Assembly: GCF_004798865.1 (NCBI RefSeq)
Contig: NW_025335568.1
Coordinates: 27,977,344 to 28,041,343, forward strand
Source: Varanus komodoensis
Taxonomy: Eukaryota; Chordata; Lepidosauria; Squamata; Varanidae
Direction: 5' to 3'
DNA: 64,000 nt
Shown here: positions 1-12,605 of the stretch, one piece after another
Layout of the letters: each line of letters starts with the position of its first letter
Position numbering within the stretch: position 1 is the first letter of the stretch
Translations under genes and position numbers: made by a program
The notes under the pieces: model-generated
What the model saw: the letters and a program-made list of their open reading frames with translations, nothing else
Databases searched by the model: none
Told to the model about the DNA's origin: nothing

Positions 1-575
1 TTTTCCTTATGAAGTTCTCCTGGTTTGTATAAAAAGAGGAAGGAAGCAGAAGGAATTTGTTTACACGTAAGTCCCAAAAACACTCTTATAAGAGCCTTTG
101 GGTTACAAGATGTCAGTTTAAGGGATGCCATCAAAATCTGCGGTTTAGAAACTGTAAACATTATAGAAAGGTATGCAGACCCACTTTTGCCCCAAATGGG
201 TTTTAGAGACAATACAAGTGGGGCCTCAGGAACATCCCAAGACAGCTCAGATATATGTGCCACATCCTGTCCTCAAAATATACAACAAACAATATTCACT
301 TGTCTTCTATAGGATACAGTAATCAGATATTTCTGTGAATTACCTTTGCCTTGCTCTTGTGTTACACTTGGTTTAATTTTAGCAGGGTTAAAAGCATTTG
401 ATACATTTTGAAACAGACAAGGGGGTGTGGAATTCTATTTGAAATCTAAAACATTTAAAATTGGGGGACAATCAATTACACTACTTTTTTGCAGTTATTT
501 TTCACTAGATTGTGTAATCTTTCTTTCTTTGTAATTCCATTCATGCAAATTATAAATAAACTGGTTGTCTGTTTT
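1..575 (+). other. possible last coding exon and 3' UTR of an unidentified gene
   Basis: A frame open from about position 16 runs to a stop at 310-312 and encodes a mostly polar, non-repetitive stretch containing SLRDAIKICGLETVNIIERY, ending in a Ser/Thr-rich tail and FTCLL. About 240 bp beyond the stop there is an AATAAA hexamer (near 555) followed by a GT/T-rich stretch, as at a cleavage and polyadenylation site. That arrangement suits a terminal exon entering from the left. I do not recognise the protein, see no strong splice acceptor in the few bases available, and cannot exclude a chance frame or an old repeat. In human the neighbours of QRFPR are TNIP3 and ANXA5; this frame resembles neither. 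Confidence 0.27.
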
Positions 576-3500
576 TCTTTGGATTTCTTCACTCTTTTCT
601 TGTGGCTTTTTAAAAATATTCATGGACTGTGTTAGTGACATCAGAACTTATTGGAGTTCAAAAGCAATCTACCTCTAATTGCCAGATGCAGGGGACAAGC
701 AACAAGAAACGGATACCATTACCCTGCTCTGCTTTTTACTGTCATCTGGCTAAACATTGCTGAAAAAAAGAGTAGTAGACGACAATGTGGATGAAGCAAG
801 ACTGTTCTTTTGCTTTTACAAGCCCTATTCAGGCATTCTCTGTATGGCTTTAATCAACACAGGATGAAGGAGAGAGGAATCACAAACAAACTGTATGTTC
901 ATTTCAATATTGTCACCAGAAAGAGAGGCCAGCAGTAGTCTCTGCAGCAGCCTACTGGCCTCAGTCTCCTCCACTGTGTGCCTTCATTGTAACCGTTGTG
1001 TGGCCAGAAGAAGTGGCTGTGGGGCTCTTGAAAGGCACAAGAAAGCTCTCCTGAGACCCAGCTGGCCAAGATCTCACAACATCCCAGCAGCCAGGAAAGC
1101 CAATATGGTAGCAAAAGTAAGCGGCAAAGATGAGCAAAGAGGGCATGACATACCAGTGACAGGAAGAGACACACTGAGGCCAGGGTGGGGCAAGGGAAAG
1201 GAGCGGAAAGTATGACGGTGTGTCCTTTCTTCTGCTTCAGGTGGCAATTGAGACTAGGTAGTTGGGGGAAAGGGCTATGTTCTTCTGTGGAATCCCAATG
1301 GTCCAGATTGGGAGCCCAGACAGGTCACATTTGGTCCCTGGGCCTTAAGGCTAATATAAGTCATATTATAGTCACAGAAGCAGGAGGACAAAACAAAGCC
1401 AAAGACATGGTCCAGAAGAACAAGAAGTGTTCTGTTTCATTTTATCATGACCTTCCTTCAAGGAGCGGAAAACAAGGAATGTACTCTCACACAAAGGTCA
1501 CAGCAAGACAGGTTAGGTGAAAACATAATGACTGGTTCTTGGTTACCCAGTGACGTTCAGGGCTGAGTGGGAATTTCTTTCTAGTTCAGTTTCTTCCTAT
1601 AACCACATTGATTCTGGACCACTGGGTGCAGTTTAGAGCAAAAGCAGATATTATATTTCAGCTCACCCTTATTTTAACTCTACAGTAGATTCATGAGCTG
1701 TATCTTCAAAGTCTCCTTATCCCTCCCACTACAATTCTGATCCAGATTGGGGTCCTGAATCTACCCTAGTGTAACAATTAAAATAGGCATAGCTGCTAAT
1801 ATGGATTTAAAGTAATGTCTGCTTTGACTCTCAGAGAGACGGGTTAGTAAGATTCAAAATGTTCCTAGAAAGGAAGAACATGGAGAAAATTTAGCGAATA
1901 TCATTGAAAGAGAAAGGGGAACCTGCTAAAAGTAGTAGCTTATTTACTTCTTTGAGCATTGTTTATACCATTCTTCAGTCACATGCCCAAGATGATGATG
2001 GTGATGATTTTAAAATACAAATACATTCAAAATATAATAACTACAAAGCATATAAAATCACAAAAGCATCATATAATAACAAAAGGGCATTGCAGCAGCA
2101 GACAGGGAAGAAAGAAAGCTTATGAGAACTGCCTGTCTACCTAACCTATTAATATTAATATTTTCATTTATATTGTTAGATGCACCCAGTTCTCCAAACC
2201 AAAACGGTTTCAGGGCTTCTAGCACTTATCTCAGGGCTTGGATTCCTCAGAATGAGGACACCAGAGAGACTTTTCGGTATCTTCTAGCATTTGCATTTAT
2301 TTACCAGTCTACAAGTTGTGATTTGGTGGATTTTAACAGCATTAGCATTCTCAGCAAACATTCTGAAGGTCCTTGCTCCATATTAGATTTGTCCAGTGGG
2401 TACCCAGCATGATGTTTCAAGAGCCAAACTAAAATCTGTCTGATATATCTTCTCCATTTTGTCCCAGTCCAAATATCAGGCTGTGAAAGTATAGCTTTCT
2501 TCTGAGCAGGCCAAGACCACCTGCTTGTCATTCTAAATGACAAGCAAGGATGGCTAGCAAGCTAATATCCACTGCAAAGGGGAACATCTTCCAGACTAAA
2601 CTTGTCCAACCAGTTTGGGCCTTATTAAGCAATACCCTGGTCCAAAACTAATGAATCATTGGGCTGGATCCCTGAAAGTTTATCCTGACCAACCCACAAC
2701 CCCCATCTCATTACAACACCTTTCAGTTTAAAAAGAAATGTACACCTAAAAATCATACAGATTTTACAGCAGACACATGAAAAATATGACATTATGAAAG
2801 GCTGAAAAAAAAGTCAAACAGGTAACACTGTTACGGTGGTTATGCAGATCTGAGGCTCTTTAGGGAAAAAACTGCCATTTAAAGAAACAAGAATGTGTAA
2901 CTATCAAAGGATTATGATATGGATGTCTGTACATCCCCACCACTAACCACTTTTTATTTTTTAAATATAATATAACAATGAACATAATTAAGCATTACTA
3001 ATAAACAATATTTACACAATTACTAATTGAACATTACAAATAAACATAATTAAACAGTACAATAAAAACAGTGCTCCCATCACCAGGACCAACAAATCAT
3101 GTCATTAATGTAAGATCATTTATTCATTCAGGTTGCTCCATTCCCAGTTCCCTTCCCGAACTGCATTAACTAATACCAGTCCTAAAAATTTAAAAGACCT
3201 GCAGAATACAATCATCTGTCCAGCTACACTGATAGCTTAATTTGAAACCTCTTGCTTGAATGACAATTTCATAGCAGCTTATTATAAACCCGCACAAGAA
3301 CACCGCTGCAGTCATCTCTTAAAGTACTGAAGAGAAACGCCTTCACATGGGAGCGTTTTCCCATAGCACAAAGCAGTGGGAGGAGGGGGTACTAAAAGAC
3401 TATTTATTCCATCATTTAAGCAATAATGGAAGTCTGCATACAACTGAGCAAGACACATCCTGCTGACTTTAAACAGCTTGTCAAGAATTACAAAGTGAAA

Positions 3501-4498
3501 AGAAATTTACTTACAGTCAGACTCTTACTGGACTCTGAAGCACTGTTCTTCCCTATCAGAATCCTTATTTCATCATCAAGCTCTCTACTGTCACATCTAG
3601 TTGAGGAAGAGGAAGAAAAAATATCTTAATGTCTAAAGCAAACGAGAATGTTGGCTAAAGAAATAATGCATTCTGCTAGCAGTTCAAAGTATTTATTAAA
3701 TCAGTGATGAAAGAGTTAGCAATTTTATCTTTGGAGTTTCATTACATTTCACATCTCACATTTTATATCATCCAAGGGGAAAAGTTTTCTGGGGGGTTTG
3801 CAAACATTGCAACCTTTAAAGTATCTGATAAAAGCCATATTCATTCAAACATATTAGCATACAACACAGAGAATGACAGTTTTAGATTCCATAAAGTTTT
3901 GTAAAGCTTTCCAAAAGCTGGAGGTCAAATTGGAGTTTTTAGAAAAATACTTATTGCCAAATAAAAGATGATTTTTGCAAGATGTCATATACAAATTTGT
4001 ATGTACGAAACTCTACATACAGCTGGAAACTCTAAAAGCAGCACTGGAGATATCTGCAGCTACTATTGTTTCTTATTAAGAAGTGCTGCTACAGTCGATA
4101 GTCTGAGGGTTCTAAGCATTTTTTATGGTAAAAGTTGCATAGGATTGTACCCTAAATTATCCCCAGGCCAGTGGCACAGGAAAGTTTAGACTTCTTACTT
4201 AATGGTTTTATGAGAGCTCACTTTGGACAGCCATGTGTACTACTTTCCTTCTGAAGCATACAACTAACATTTCTTTTTGCCACTTTATGCTTTACATGTG
4301 CTTTTACACTCCTGAAAAGTGCAAGCAACACAAATTAACACACACCTGGGAAAGGTCCCTTGAGACTCTTGCCTGCAAATGGTTTTGCATTTTTTTCCTG
4401 CCCACATTCAAATGTAAAACCTTCTCTCATTCCCAAATGCATCTGCTTTAAGGATATGGCTGAGTTTCACAACTATCACAGTTGGTGGGGGAAATTCA
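576..4498. other. intergenic stretch, nothing recognised
   Basis: Only short unrelated frames. Notable parts are a GATGATG-rich patch near 1992-2005 and an AT-rich patch at about 2950-3080 made of diverged ATTAAACAT-like units. I see no exon, RNA gene or classifiable transposon. Confidence 0.5.
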
Positions 4499-4588
4499 GT
4501 CCCCAGATGTATGGCACTTTCCAGAATTCCCAACCATTGGCCATTCTGGCTGGGGCTAACACTTGAAATCCAAAACATCCAGGTTGGA
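4499..4588. repeat. foldback MITE relic (CCAGATG...CATC.GG family)
   Basis: A CCCCAGATGTATGG arm, a CCATTGGCCATTCTGGCTGG centre and an AATCCAAAACATCCAGGTTGG arm match the layout of a short palindromic element abundant in lizard DNA. Other copies are at 19570, 30246, 35250, 43683 and 54212. This copy is diverged and has no coding capacity. Confidence 0.5.
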
Positions 4589-6984
4589 AGAAGCTTCGAA
4601 TTATCCCTTGCACATGCAAAGTGGTATAGTGGCACCAATGCTTATAAAGACATAATGGGACAATTTTTATTTAAAGGATCACATACATAATCTTCCATCT
4701 CCTTGTCCTCAGATTTCCCTGCTCTTTCTGCAATTCTCACAGTTGCTGATGAGAGAAGGAATGAAAACTCCAGCAACAATACACCATTCCCTGTTCCAGT
4801 GACATGCTTTGTTCTTCACTGGTTCATTATGACTCATTAGATTTGCAAAAGCTCTGCAGCTAATGGAGCTAAAATTGGTTGAACTAGTTTGCTGATTTAA
4901 AACAACAAATTGCTAGAATTTTTAGACTCACTTTAGGCTTATGTTAATAGGTACTGCCATGAAGATGATTTCTACTTCAGAAGGTACTGCAAAACCACTG
5001 TGAAATGCCTACAAGGAGCTGCTGTTCCACTGGTATAACACAGTATATGACATGTAATGCAAACACAAGGCAATAAGGCAGAAGAAGCCAACCCATTTTG
5101 AAGGCTAAGGGTTATCTTGTTTGCTTGCTTGCTTGCTTGCTTGCTTGTATGCAATCAATATAGTTTACAGGTGCATATACTCAAAATGGTTTTCCTCAAT
5201 GGGTCAAAAATACTGAAAGAGAAACCACTTTCAGATACGGACCTAACTTTCCCTTAGTTATATTTTAATGTGGGCCCACTCCAGCTGTGGTTGCAGGCCA
5301 CAGGTACAGACACACATTGCGATCCACATCAAAGCGGTTACTAGCAGGTTAATAGCAGTGCAATGCCATGAGGATGCTGATGGGGGTATGTATGCAGTTG
5401 TACAAGTGCATCCAAAGTGCATGAAGGCAGCTGCTTCCATGTAAAACCCGCACTTGCTGGTCTGAGACACCAATATTTTTCCAATATTACACTTACAGCC
5501 CTGAAAAAAATCCATGTCTCACCAGTGTTTAAAGTATGGTTCATTAGTTAAAGTTATAGACTAAAGTTGTGTTGAGGACTTTCTTACTGACAATTACTTC
5601 GTTTGTCTGACCAACAGAATGGCATTCTGGCAGCTGATCAGAATTAGCTGAGTCCAAACAAATGAACGTGGTTACAATGCAATCCCTTCTTCCCATCACC
5701 AGGGCCTGCTTCACACAGGCTGAGGACTTCGGCTTGCCCAAGGCCACAATTTAGGGCAGAGAGATTTGAACACGTGTTCCTTGCAACTAGCAAGGAACAG
5801 GGCTGTACACTGTCAGTGCTGATCCTGTCCTAAAAGCTTTCTGTGCAGTGCCAGTTCATTCCCCAAAACAATGCGACCCTCCTCCTTTTTTATTTATTGC
5901 CACATTAAAAACTGCATGTGAGGGAACTGGTTAAAAAAAACCTGTCAATCCAAACTTCAGGAACATGCAATGTTGATATCCTTAAGGTTATCCTTGAGGT
6001 TATTTTCCAACTCTCATTACTAGGAACTGTGGAAAGGTGTACAACAAAGCAGCTTGAAGAGTGTGCAGCAATTGTGTTGTGCAGCAATTGTGTCTTTGTT
6101 CTTTAAAGCCACCAGAGCATGATATTAGATGTTTGCTGCAAGACCAGAGACTGGAGAGATTTTCCTGAGGTTTAGAAGAATAGGCAAGTTCTAGAATTAG
6201 CCAAGTCCCAAAGGTAGGCCAAACAGGTGAGCATTTAGAATAGTATGCAATCACCTGCCCTGATAAGAACAGTTTCATCATCCTACCTTAACCAAAGGAT
6301 TGTGGAGTCTGACTTGCAAAATCCACCGGGAATGACATTTCATTTACTTTCAGCCTGATGACTTAAGAGGAAACCAGGAAACCCCCATCCTCCTTGTAAA
6401 AGATCTAATTATCTAACGCTTTGTCAAGCAGGAAATACTTCTTTTTTTCTCCAGGTAAATTCTTAAGAAATTCCATGTTAGAAAATATATATAGAAAGCA
6501 TTTCCTTTACCTTTTCACAGTGTAAAGGAGTAATATAAATGGCATCATTTTGCTCTCACCTTTCAGAATCACTCTTTTAATTAGGTTGGGAGTCAGGTCT
6601 GTGGGGCTTGAATAAAGATGCCTACCACAAAATAAAACTGGGGAAAATCCTACTAATTGTGTGTTTTTGTGTGTGCACAGAAGTCAAAACACGTTATTAG
6701 GCAGATACATTTATAAATCACATTTTGTTAAAAAACAAAAGCAACAACAAAAACCTCTCTTAAAATAAATCAGACTTGTTCTGCTGTTGAATTCATCCTT
6801 ATTTATAATGATTATTTGGCACCCACTGTCCTAGGAGATAGGATGGCCAGGTGTCCTACTTTACATAGGTCAGTTCCTTTATTTAAAGTTATTTTCTATC
6901 TGAAAGACAATCCAGTTCAAATATACTACACAAAGGAGCACAAGAAAGGCAAAACAGGACCTTGAAATTGTCTTGGCTGAACCA
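4589..6984. other. intergenic stretch with a TTGC microsatellite
   Basis: No recognisable exon or large transposon. The TTGC microsatellite at 5117-5148 is listed separately. The remaining sequence is ordinary AT-rich intergenic DNA. Confidence 0.45.
5117..5148. repeat. (TTGC)n microsatellite
   Basis: Six to seven uninterrupted TTGC units, read directly. Confidence 0.95.
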
Positions 6985-7395
6985 AGCTATATAAAATCGT
7001 TCACAATTTCAATTTCATCATCATTAGCAGTAAAAATGTGCAATGCTTCTGTAGTCATGATTTTCATTTTCTTAAAATTCAGCTGCACTCCTGCTTTTGC
7101 ACTTTGTTCTTTTACTTTCAGCAGGAGTTGTTTCAATTCTTTGCTGCTTTCTGCCTGTAAGATCATATCTTAAATTGTTGATGTGTCTTCTGCCATTTTT
7201 CACTCCTTTCTCTGATTCTAATCTAGCCTTCTTTCTCATATGTTCTGCACACAGACTGAACAGAGGAGATAAAATACACCCTTCTCCAACAGCTTTGCCT
7301 CTAGGAAATCATTCTGTTTCTCCATGTTCTGTCCTAACAGTAGCTTCCTGTCCATGATACAGGTTACACACAAGGACAATCAAGTGCTGAGACAC
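6985..7395 (-). mobile_element. BovB (RTE clade) LINE fragment, reverse-transcriptase region
   Basis: Read on the minus strand, this matches the later reverse-transcriptase part of the BovB LINE. It keeps that element's order of landmarks: the cysteine/tyrosine-rich stretch after the catalytic centre, then the region whose complement reads CTGCTTTTGCACTTTGTTC here. It is an internal fragment with neither a 3' terminus nor target duplications, and it is decayed. BovB is known for horizontal transfer among squamates, ruminants and other animals. A separate 3'-end fragment lies at 63500. The assignment rests on recognising the sequence pattern, not on an alignment. Confidence 0.7.
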
Positions 7396-7399
7396 ACTA

Positions 7400-9690
7400 T
7401 GCAAGCTTAAAAAGCACTTGGAAATCCTTCAGTGCCTACAGGACATCCAGTCTACTACTCTGGCCCTGCATTTGGTAGATGGATGGACCATGAGGAAGGT
7501 ACTGCACGACCTGGCATTAGACAACCTGGTTGTCCAAAGGAAATGAACTTATAAATTATCTGCACTGCCCACACTGCAATGGGTAGAACAAATGACCACA
7601 GAAGTCTTTCCAGGGATAGATTTTCTGAGCGTCTCTGATTTGGAGTTCCATGAAGGTGGGTACATTTTACCCATGGCTCCCACAGATTTTGTGAGGCTCA
7701 CACAGATTTCTGGTGATACAGATTTCATGATCCACCGAGAATCATGAGCAAGCCATGCTTCCTCTCCAATCTCCCACACAAGGAAACCTGGTCTACACCC
7801 CAAACACCTCATTCGGCAGACCAGTAATCTGTAAAAAGCACTCGAGAATCCCACAGGAAACCTGGTCCACTGCCGTCAGTGCTCCTCACTGTGCCACTGT
7901 GCCCACCTGTCTTTCCAGTGGATCCTATAGTGGGTCCATGGTTAACCTACGTTATATCACAAAACCTACAGAGCAACCAGCCACACTACTGGAAGATATG
8001 GTAAAGGCAGACCTTAGCAATGTCTGCAGAGCTGTCATCACCAAGCAGATTATTCAATGAAGGTTTGGATAGAAGAGGAAAAACAGAATGAAAGAGGTGC
8101 CAATACTCATTAACTCCCTTATTCCCACCACACCAGCAGCCCAGAACACCCACCTTCTTTTTCCTAGCATATGGCTTTAGTTCTTCCCTTTCTGCTTCCA
8201 TCTTAATAAAAATTAACAGAGAGCTGCTTCACCAAGTGTGCTTTCAAGGACAGTTGCAGGCAGCAATATGCATGTCATTCCTTAGATGTCCCATTGGTGT
8301 GCAGGGATCTAAATTACTCTTTGAAATGGTTCACACTCATACTCATTGAAAGCTTATGATCACCTGCCAACATCAATGCATCTGGCATCTTTGGTGAAAA
8401 GGTATGTTTACAGCCTCTGTGGTAATGGGATGCTGTGCTGTGGGGAGCTTGAATAGCAATTGCTGCCCCCAAACATTTTTCTGTTCCTTCAGTTTCTCTC
8501 CTCTACCTCTTTCTTTGTTCAATGATGGCCATTCCCAATAGTCTGCATTCTTAGCCACAAAGTAGTCTGACTCACAAATTTAGTTTTGAAAGCAATACCT
8601 TCTTTCCTTTGGATATGTGCAGCAGAACAAATTTGAACTTGGTCAATGAACCAAGAACTACTCACTAAGCCCCATTGACGGTGCAGGCTAGAGAGAGAGT
8701 TTTCTGACATTCCTTTCTCTGCCACCTGTCAATACTAATGGTGCTGGCTTCTCTCCACCAAGGGGTCCAAAATAACCAACACAAGTCAATGTTTCTCACA
8801 GCGCTGCTTCTGCTCCCTTCTCTGCATTCACACATATGATTGGCCGGCTTTGTGTACTTTGCACAAAGAAGGGGACCACTAGATTCCTGAACATTTGCAG
8901 ACTTGATCTTGGTGCCCTTCTTGGCCAGGACTAAGCACTGGAATGAAATCCAGCAATTGCAAGAGAGCCAGATTCCAGCTGCATCTTGACATCCCAGCCT
9001 GCACCAGATTCCTTAATCTTCTGCATCTGTATACTGCAGGTGGAGGCAAGGGAACAAAGCAGGACTTTCTCAGGCTGCTGTAGGAAGGTGCATTGGCATG
9101 CAGGAGATGCAAATGTTTGCCTCTATGGAAGGAGACCATGGCAGCCATCTGAGAGGGATGGTTTAACTGGGAGTCATGCACTGGATTCAAGGCCTTCTGG
9201 CCCCTTCCAGCTCTACTATTCTATGATTCTATGACACCATGGTCATTGCTGGTGTGATGGAGGTGCTCAGCACAGGCATGTCAGTGGTCACTCTTGTGCA
9301 CCAAACCAATGGACTTCAAGTCTGAAAGTGGACGTCCACAACACTTTCTGCATGTCTCAGAATACTTTTGAAATTTACTTAGGAAATTGGGCCTATAATC
9401 TATTGTTCAGACACAATAATGTGGAAATCTGTATCAGGAAAAACAGTTGGTGCTGACCTTGTACAAACTTGCTTTTAACATTGATGCTTTCCCCTTGGTA
9501 CTATCTTCAGAATAGGGGGGTCTACTGTATGTGAAATTTTGAAGAACATAATCTGCATTCTGAATGAGCTGCACCTCACTGATGTCATGATGGGGGACCA
9601 GAAAAAGAACATGGGGGATTCCCTGAACTGGGATGAATGGGTTTTCCCTCAGGAGGTGAACATCCATGATTCCTGCACATTTTAGCTCCT
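7400..9690 (+). pseudogene. coding-like relic, perhaps a processed pseudogene of an unidentified gene
   Basis: Several plus-strand stretches read like decayed protein: near 7422-7545 (containing LQCLQDIQSTTLALHLVDGW), 7570-7745 (HEGGYILPMAPTDFVRLTQI), 7755-8060 (KPTEQPATLLEDMVKADL) and about 9540-9680 (SLNWDEWVFPQEVNIHDS). They lie in different frames with stops between them and have no splice sites at their edges, as in an old processed copy. A CR1 3' end sits at 9160-9232. I do not know the parent gene, and separate unrelated pieces, or a degraded transposon protein, are alternatives. Confidence 0.27.
9160..9232 (+). mobile_element. CR1 LINE 3' end
   Basis: CCCTTCCAGCTCTACTATTC followed by the two-unit ATTCTATG end is the classic 3' terminus of amniote CR1 retrotransposons. 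Only the last ~70 bp are present, the usual 5' truncation. Confidence 0.8.
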
Positions 9691-9699
9691 GCCAGGTGG

Positions 9700-12520
9700 G
9701 ATGAGCATTTCTGCAATCACAAATATTTTTACAGCATGATCTTCCAAGAACAGGTGAATCTTTAATGATTTATGAACACTTATGGAAGGTTTTAGGCAGA
9801 AGCCTTGCTACAACTATACTCTGGCACTCATGTTTTGCAAACAAGCTAGCCATGGGCAGGTTCCTCACCAGTCCGGCACTCCCCCACTATGAGAAACAGC
9901 CCTCTGGTGCACTCCCTTAATCGCCAATATCAGGCCTTTGCACTTCAACCATGTCTCATAGCACTGTGAAAGGCTCCAAGGATTGCCCAAAAGAAAGTTT
10001 AACAACTATAGAACTGTTAAACTGTTATAAAGAACCATCTGTGTGTTTGCTTCTAATAGGGCTGAATAACTCAGCAGCACTTTCAAATAGCATCCAAATT
10101 CTCTGCATGTCTACTCAGATCGAAGGAGGATGAAATCATGTAGAATCTTCTTCCCTAGCCCCCCTATAAATATAAGCAGTTTTCTCTGCTACATCATAAT
10201 AGGAACAAGAAACCTCACATATACGTCTTTCCCAGCAAAAGATGCTCAGCAACAAAGAGCTCTCACACAGTCAGAAGTAGAGTTAAGACATATACAGGAG
10301 TATATATTATGCACATGGGATGTCGATATCTTCAGGGAACTTTAGCCTGGAAGCATTCTGTGGGATACAGAATGCTCAGTGAGATGGACCTTTGATCTAT
10401 GCTATGTTCATAAACATATACAGGATAATAGAAAACTACTGCCCTTTCCTGGCTGAAAAAAGAGGCATTGTGGCACAATATAGATACACAGAGATTCAAA
10501 ATATATAAACACGTGATAAGGACAACAAAGAGAAAATCAGCACCACTTTCATTCAGCCCTGATTCAACCAAAACATCTGCCTGTCACCCTATAAATGTCA
10601 CTGTGCTTCTGTTCTCCTTATGAAAAAGGAATGAAGGTTTTCAAGGACAGCTAATATGCAACAGCTGCTTGGCTATGAAATGACACATCTGGAAAAACAT
10701 AGTGCTATTAATATGGACTGAACCAATTATTTCCTAATAGCTTCTGCTAAATTTTTAAGAACCATAGAAATAATAACAAAACAAAAATAGAGATAAATGC
10801 TCTTCATGGAAACATCTGGGTCCTAGAAAAACAATATCAAAATGCCATATGAATTAACTAAAGCCACACTTTGAATCTGCTCCTTTTTAATAAAAGGCAA
10901 ATAACAGCACAATCCAATGCCCCCTGCTCAGGTGGCAAGCTGCTTATGCACATGCATTGTGGATGCACATTTCATCTGGATGGCTATTTTGGCCATTTAG
11001 ATGAAGCACTGTGAAGCAGCAGGGAAAGAAGGTGGAAATGGTGGTGTCAGCCTCCTCCCCTCCTTCTGGTACAGTCCTCTTCCTACTCTCGAAGGGTAAT
11101 CAGCAGCCTCAGAGAGGTAACAAGCTCAGTTCTTTCCATATCAGCCCTCTGGGGAGCAGGATGGGAGCTTGGCAATTAGAGTTGCATTTTCAAGGTCATA
11201 GAACCCTGGAGCTGGGGTCCCAAATCATCCTATCCCCCCTCCCCCAAACAATATCAGGAAGCCAAAGGATTGTACTTTAACTAACCTTAATACTAGATCG
11301 ATACTTTGGTGTCTCCAATCCAATTCTTACATAGTATAAGCAGTAATCAGAAAACACGTAAGTTGATTGACCACATTGATTCAAATGTAGTTCAGTTTTA
11401 GTGCATGTATTCCATAGCAAAAGGTTGTACATGGAAAAAGATGACTATCCAGTGCACAACAGAATTGCCATTTCTCCTCTAATTTACCAGTTAGCTACAG
11501 TGTGTCTTTAGGAGATCTATGAAACATTGAGATTCCCAACTCCCACTATACTTCTTTTACTCTATCTCAAGCAGCTACATCTTGTTTAACTGTTTACTTT
11601 AGTGTACACACATTCCGGAATCACCCATAACCCAAGATAATGTGGGGATAGGGAGAGAGGCAGCATGCCTTCTTCCCAGGAAGCAGATCATGGAAAGAGG
11701 GAAACCAACATGGATCCATACATAAGCCAGAGAAAGAGTAGCTTTCGGACTTGCTTTTCACATCATCACCATGCCCTTCTTCTTCATCTTGAGGACAACT
11801 TTACAAAAGCATTCTGGCAAGGCTCCTGTTTACCCCACATGCTAAATCTCATGAAATAGTAAGTAAATTAAGATTCTGGTTAAATTCCTTCAGTCCTATC
11901 ACCTCACAGCTAATATGCTACAAGATAGCTGAAGAGGATAGATAGGGTTGAGCAGGGTAATATTCTGGGTGTATTCACACAACATATTCTGACTAAAAAT
12001 TTCCATGCCCAACAAACATACACAGCAGGGCGGGGGGCGGGATCTACTCCTTCCCATCTTCCCCCTCAGTCCTTTGGCCAGTACCCAGGGGACACCACTG
12101 CAGCACTGAGAGGAGTGGAATAGGCATGGCAGTTGCCAAAGTAGCCATTCAGAGCACCGGTTTCCTGTTGCCCAGTGGTGCCATTGCTCAGCTTCATTGA
12201 TACCGATTTCATTAATGTCGGAGCACCACTTGTATTAGTACAGCAGGTCAGCTTGTTCAAAGGCTTTCCCAAAACCTAATGTAACTTTTTTGATATCAAA
12301 CAGTTAATACCTTTCTGGATCAGACAGCAGTATTTGCATATCTGGAACCTTCTTCTGAGAGCCTTTACAGCTGGAGTTATACTGCCAATGGTCACTCTAA
12401 TAAAAAGAGGAGAGGAAAATTTAGCATTAATGAAAGCCTTGTTTTTCCAGTTTCCCCTGACTTAAGGAGTCAAATCTCTGTTTTGCTATTTAAAGAAAAA
12501 AAAGGGTGGGGTAAGGCCAC
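9700..12520. other. intergenic stretch with a short CR1 3' end
   Basis: A CR1-like terminus (GATGGACCTTTGATCT, then ATGTTCATA) is at about 10360-10420. A half copy of the GCAATCC-type palindromic element may lie near 10905. The rest shows no exon or classifiable repeat. Confidence 0.4.
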
Positions 12521-12524
12521 AAAT

Positions 12525-12605
12525 TATTATTATTCATGTATTTAATTAGTTAGTTAATTTCTACACTACCCAATAGCCAATGCTCTCTGGGCAGTTCATA
12601 ACATA
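12525..12605 (-). mobile_element. CR1/L2-clade LINE 3' tail fragment
   Basis: The minus strand reads GAACTGCCCAGAGAGCATTG followed by an A/T-rich TAATTAA tail, the form of L2-like 3' ends in squamates. Only the tail remains. Confidence 0.5.

Noticed and set aside
5117-5148. Regular short repeats as a possible CRISPR-like array
   Set aside because: Simple TTGC (and at 22461 CATT) microsatellites without spacers, in vertebrate DNA.
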